Assembly (NCBI GenBank): GCA_965276675.1
Contig: OZ255624.1
Location: forward strand, 62,001 to 126,000
Reading direction: 5' to 3'
Origin: G965276675 sp965276675
Lineage (GTDB): Bacteria; Acidobacteriota; Terriglobia; Terriglobales; Acidobacteriaceae
Length of the DNA stretch: 64,000 bases
The notes under the pieces are model-generated. The model did not search any database. It was not told the origin of the DNA and was given only the letters and a program-made list of their open reading frames with translations. Numbering within the stretch: the first letter of the stretch is position 1; every line of letters begins with the position of its first letter. Made by a program: the position numbers and the translations under genes. This document shows, one piece after another, positions 63,418 through 64,000 of this stretch.

Positions 63418-64000
63418 CTACTCTGAGCTCGTCTTTACGCCAGCGGGAGCAGCCTGATTGGCCTTGACCTCGTTCGCCTTGCGTGCGGCCATCGCTTTGT
63501 CTGTCCAGTCCTGGACTTGCGCCAGATCCGACTTGCGCGCGGCATCGTTCCCGCACTCGATCTCCGCCTTACGCCTGTAAGTCAAGTTCATGTAGGCCAT
63601 CGCGTCTTCATAATTGGGACGCAGGGAGATCGCCTTATTCAGCACGTCCATGCCGTTCTGCACCAGCGGGCCGTTTTGATCTGCCAGCTTCTGGCATTGC
63701 GCCTTCGGGATTCCCGGATTGCCATCGCCCTTGTCGGTCGTGCCCAGCGCATTCAGCACCTGGACGGAGTTCTTGTGGGCCTGCAAGAAGTCGACAACAC
63801 CAATGGTGTAGTACGCCTCTGGGTCCTTGGGGTCGACGTCGATCACCCTTTGCTGAGCCTGCTTGGCTTCGTCAAGCTTGTTCATGTTGAAGTAGATCGA
63901 AGCGATACCCTTCAGCGCGGTAGGGTTATTCGGATCCTTCTTCAATACGTCCTGGTAGGCGTTGAGCGCCATTTGCGCCGCCTTGTTGTTCGCAGGGGTA
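63418..64000 (-). CDS. TPR-repeat protein, N-terminus cut by window edge
   Basis: At least 194 residues of the C-terminus, open to the right edge. Two TPR units are visible (PTALKGIASIYFNMNKLDEAKQ and PEAYYTIGVVDFLQAHKN, with a third near LRPNYEDAMAYMNLTYR), then a charged tail ending AAPAGVKTSSE. Such proteins scaffold other proteins, often in the envelope. Confidence 0.82.
   Translation of the reverse strand, partial: TPANNKAAQMALNAYQDVLKKDPNNPTALKGIASIYFNMNKLDEAKQAQQRVIDVDPKDPEAYYTIGVVDFLQAHKNSVQVLNALGTTDKGDGNPGIPKAQCQKLADQNGPLVQNGMDVLNKAISLRPNYEDAMAYMNLTYRRKAEIECGNDAARKSDLAQVQDWTDKAMAARKANEVKANQAAPAGVKTSSE

Overview
The window looks like a core-genome stretch of a soil-type Acidobacteriota, most likely order Terriglobales. 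The evidence is indirect: roughly 60% GC coding DNA, an Oar-like TonB receptor with an N-terminal carboxypeptidase-regulatory domain, DUF885, DUF4440 and DUF421 proteins, a WGxxGxxG mini-protein, a REP-like GTCATCCCGACCGGAG.. repeat and many GTG/TTG starts. No rRNA, prophage, CRISPR array or intact insertion sequence is visible. Assignment below phylum is inference.  Layout. 1-4474: a TonB receptor running off the left edge, with a good promoter, an operator-like repeat array and a coupled leader ORF; then a low-complexity pseudo-receiver protein and 870 bp of mostly empty DNA. 4475-11308: mutM divergent from purA, with purA reading in frame into a monooxygenase-type ABM domain; a DUF4440 protein; two frameshifted DUF421 membrane genes flanking a one-TM protein; an MFS transporter. 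11669-17148: an arylsulfotransferase-like lipoprotein, a WGxxGxxG mini-protein, nadV (NAD salvage) and a luciferase-like monooxygenase. 17226-28501: frr, a Uma2 protein, lipA, a small membrane protein and cytochrome c pair, dacB divergent from folP, thiL, catalase with a Fur/PerR-like promoter box, an M23 peptidase and gatB.  28648-42316: a GNAT protein, a MITE-like inverted-repeat element, mfd, a DUF885 peptidase, galU, a small AT-richer islet at tRNA-Ile(CAU), a BaiN-like flavoprotein, a frameshifted orphan xanthine-dehydrogenase-type subunit and zwf. 42440-47230: the most interesting block, an MBOAT O-acyltransferase, an SGNH membrane protein, an acyl carrier protein and an FkbH-like enzyme. 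Its parts list parallels the Dlt D-alanylation machinery, but an FkbH-type enzyme (a family that loads glyceryl units on carrier proteins) replaces the adenylating DltA. 47513-64000: an alditol-oxidase-like flavoenzyme, an S9 peptidase, an OGFr-domain protein, murJ, bactofilin, RNase R, two small membrane proteins, a serine hydrolase, an O-methyltransferase, a DsbA-like protein, a biotin carboxylase/biotin carrier pair and a truncated TPR protein.  How genes work together. Envelope building is the recurring theme (dacB, M23 peptidase, murJ, bactofilin, galU, the MBOAT/SGNH/ACP/FkbH set). Minus-strand genes from dacB through the cytochrome and membrane pair to lipA may be one transcript. Several neighbours are joined by GTGA or ATGA overlaps that imply translational coupling. 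Four loci (DUF421 copies 1 and 2, the xanthine-dehydrogenase-type gene, possibly the purA end) carry small indels. They are either real decay or assembly errors, and cannot be told apart from sequence alone.
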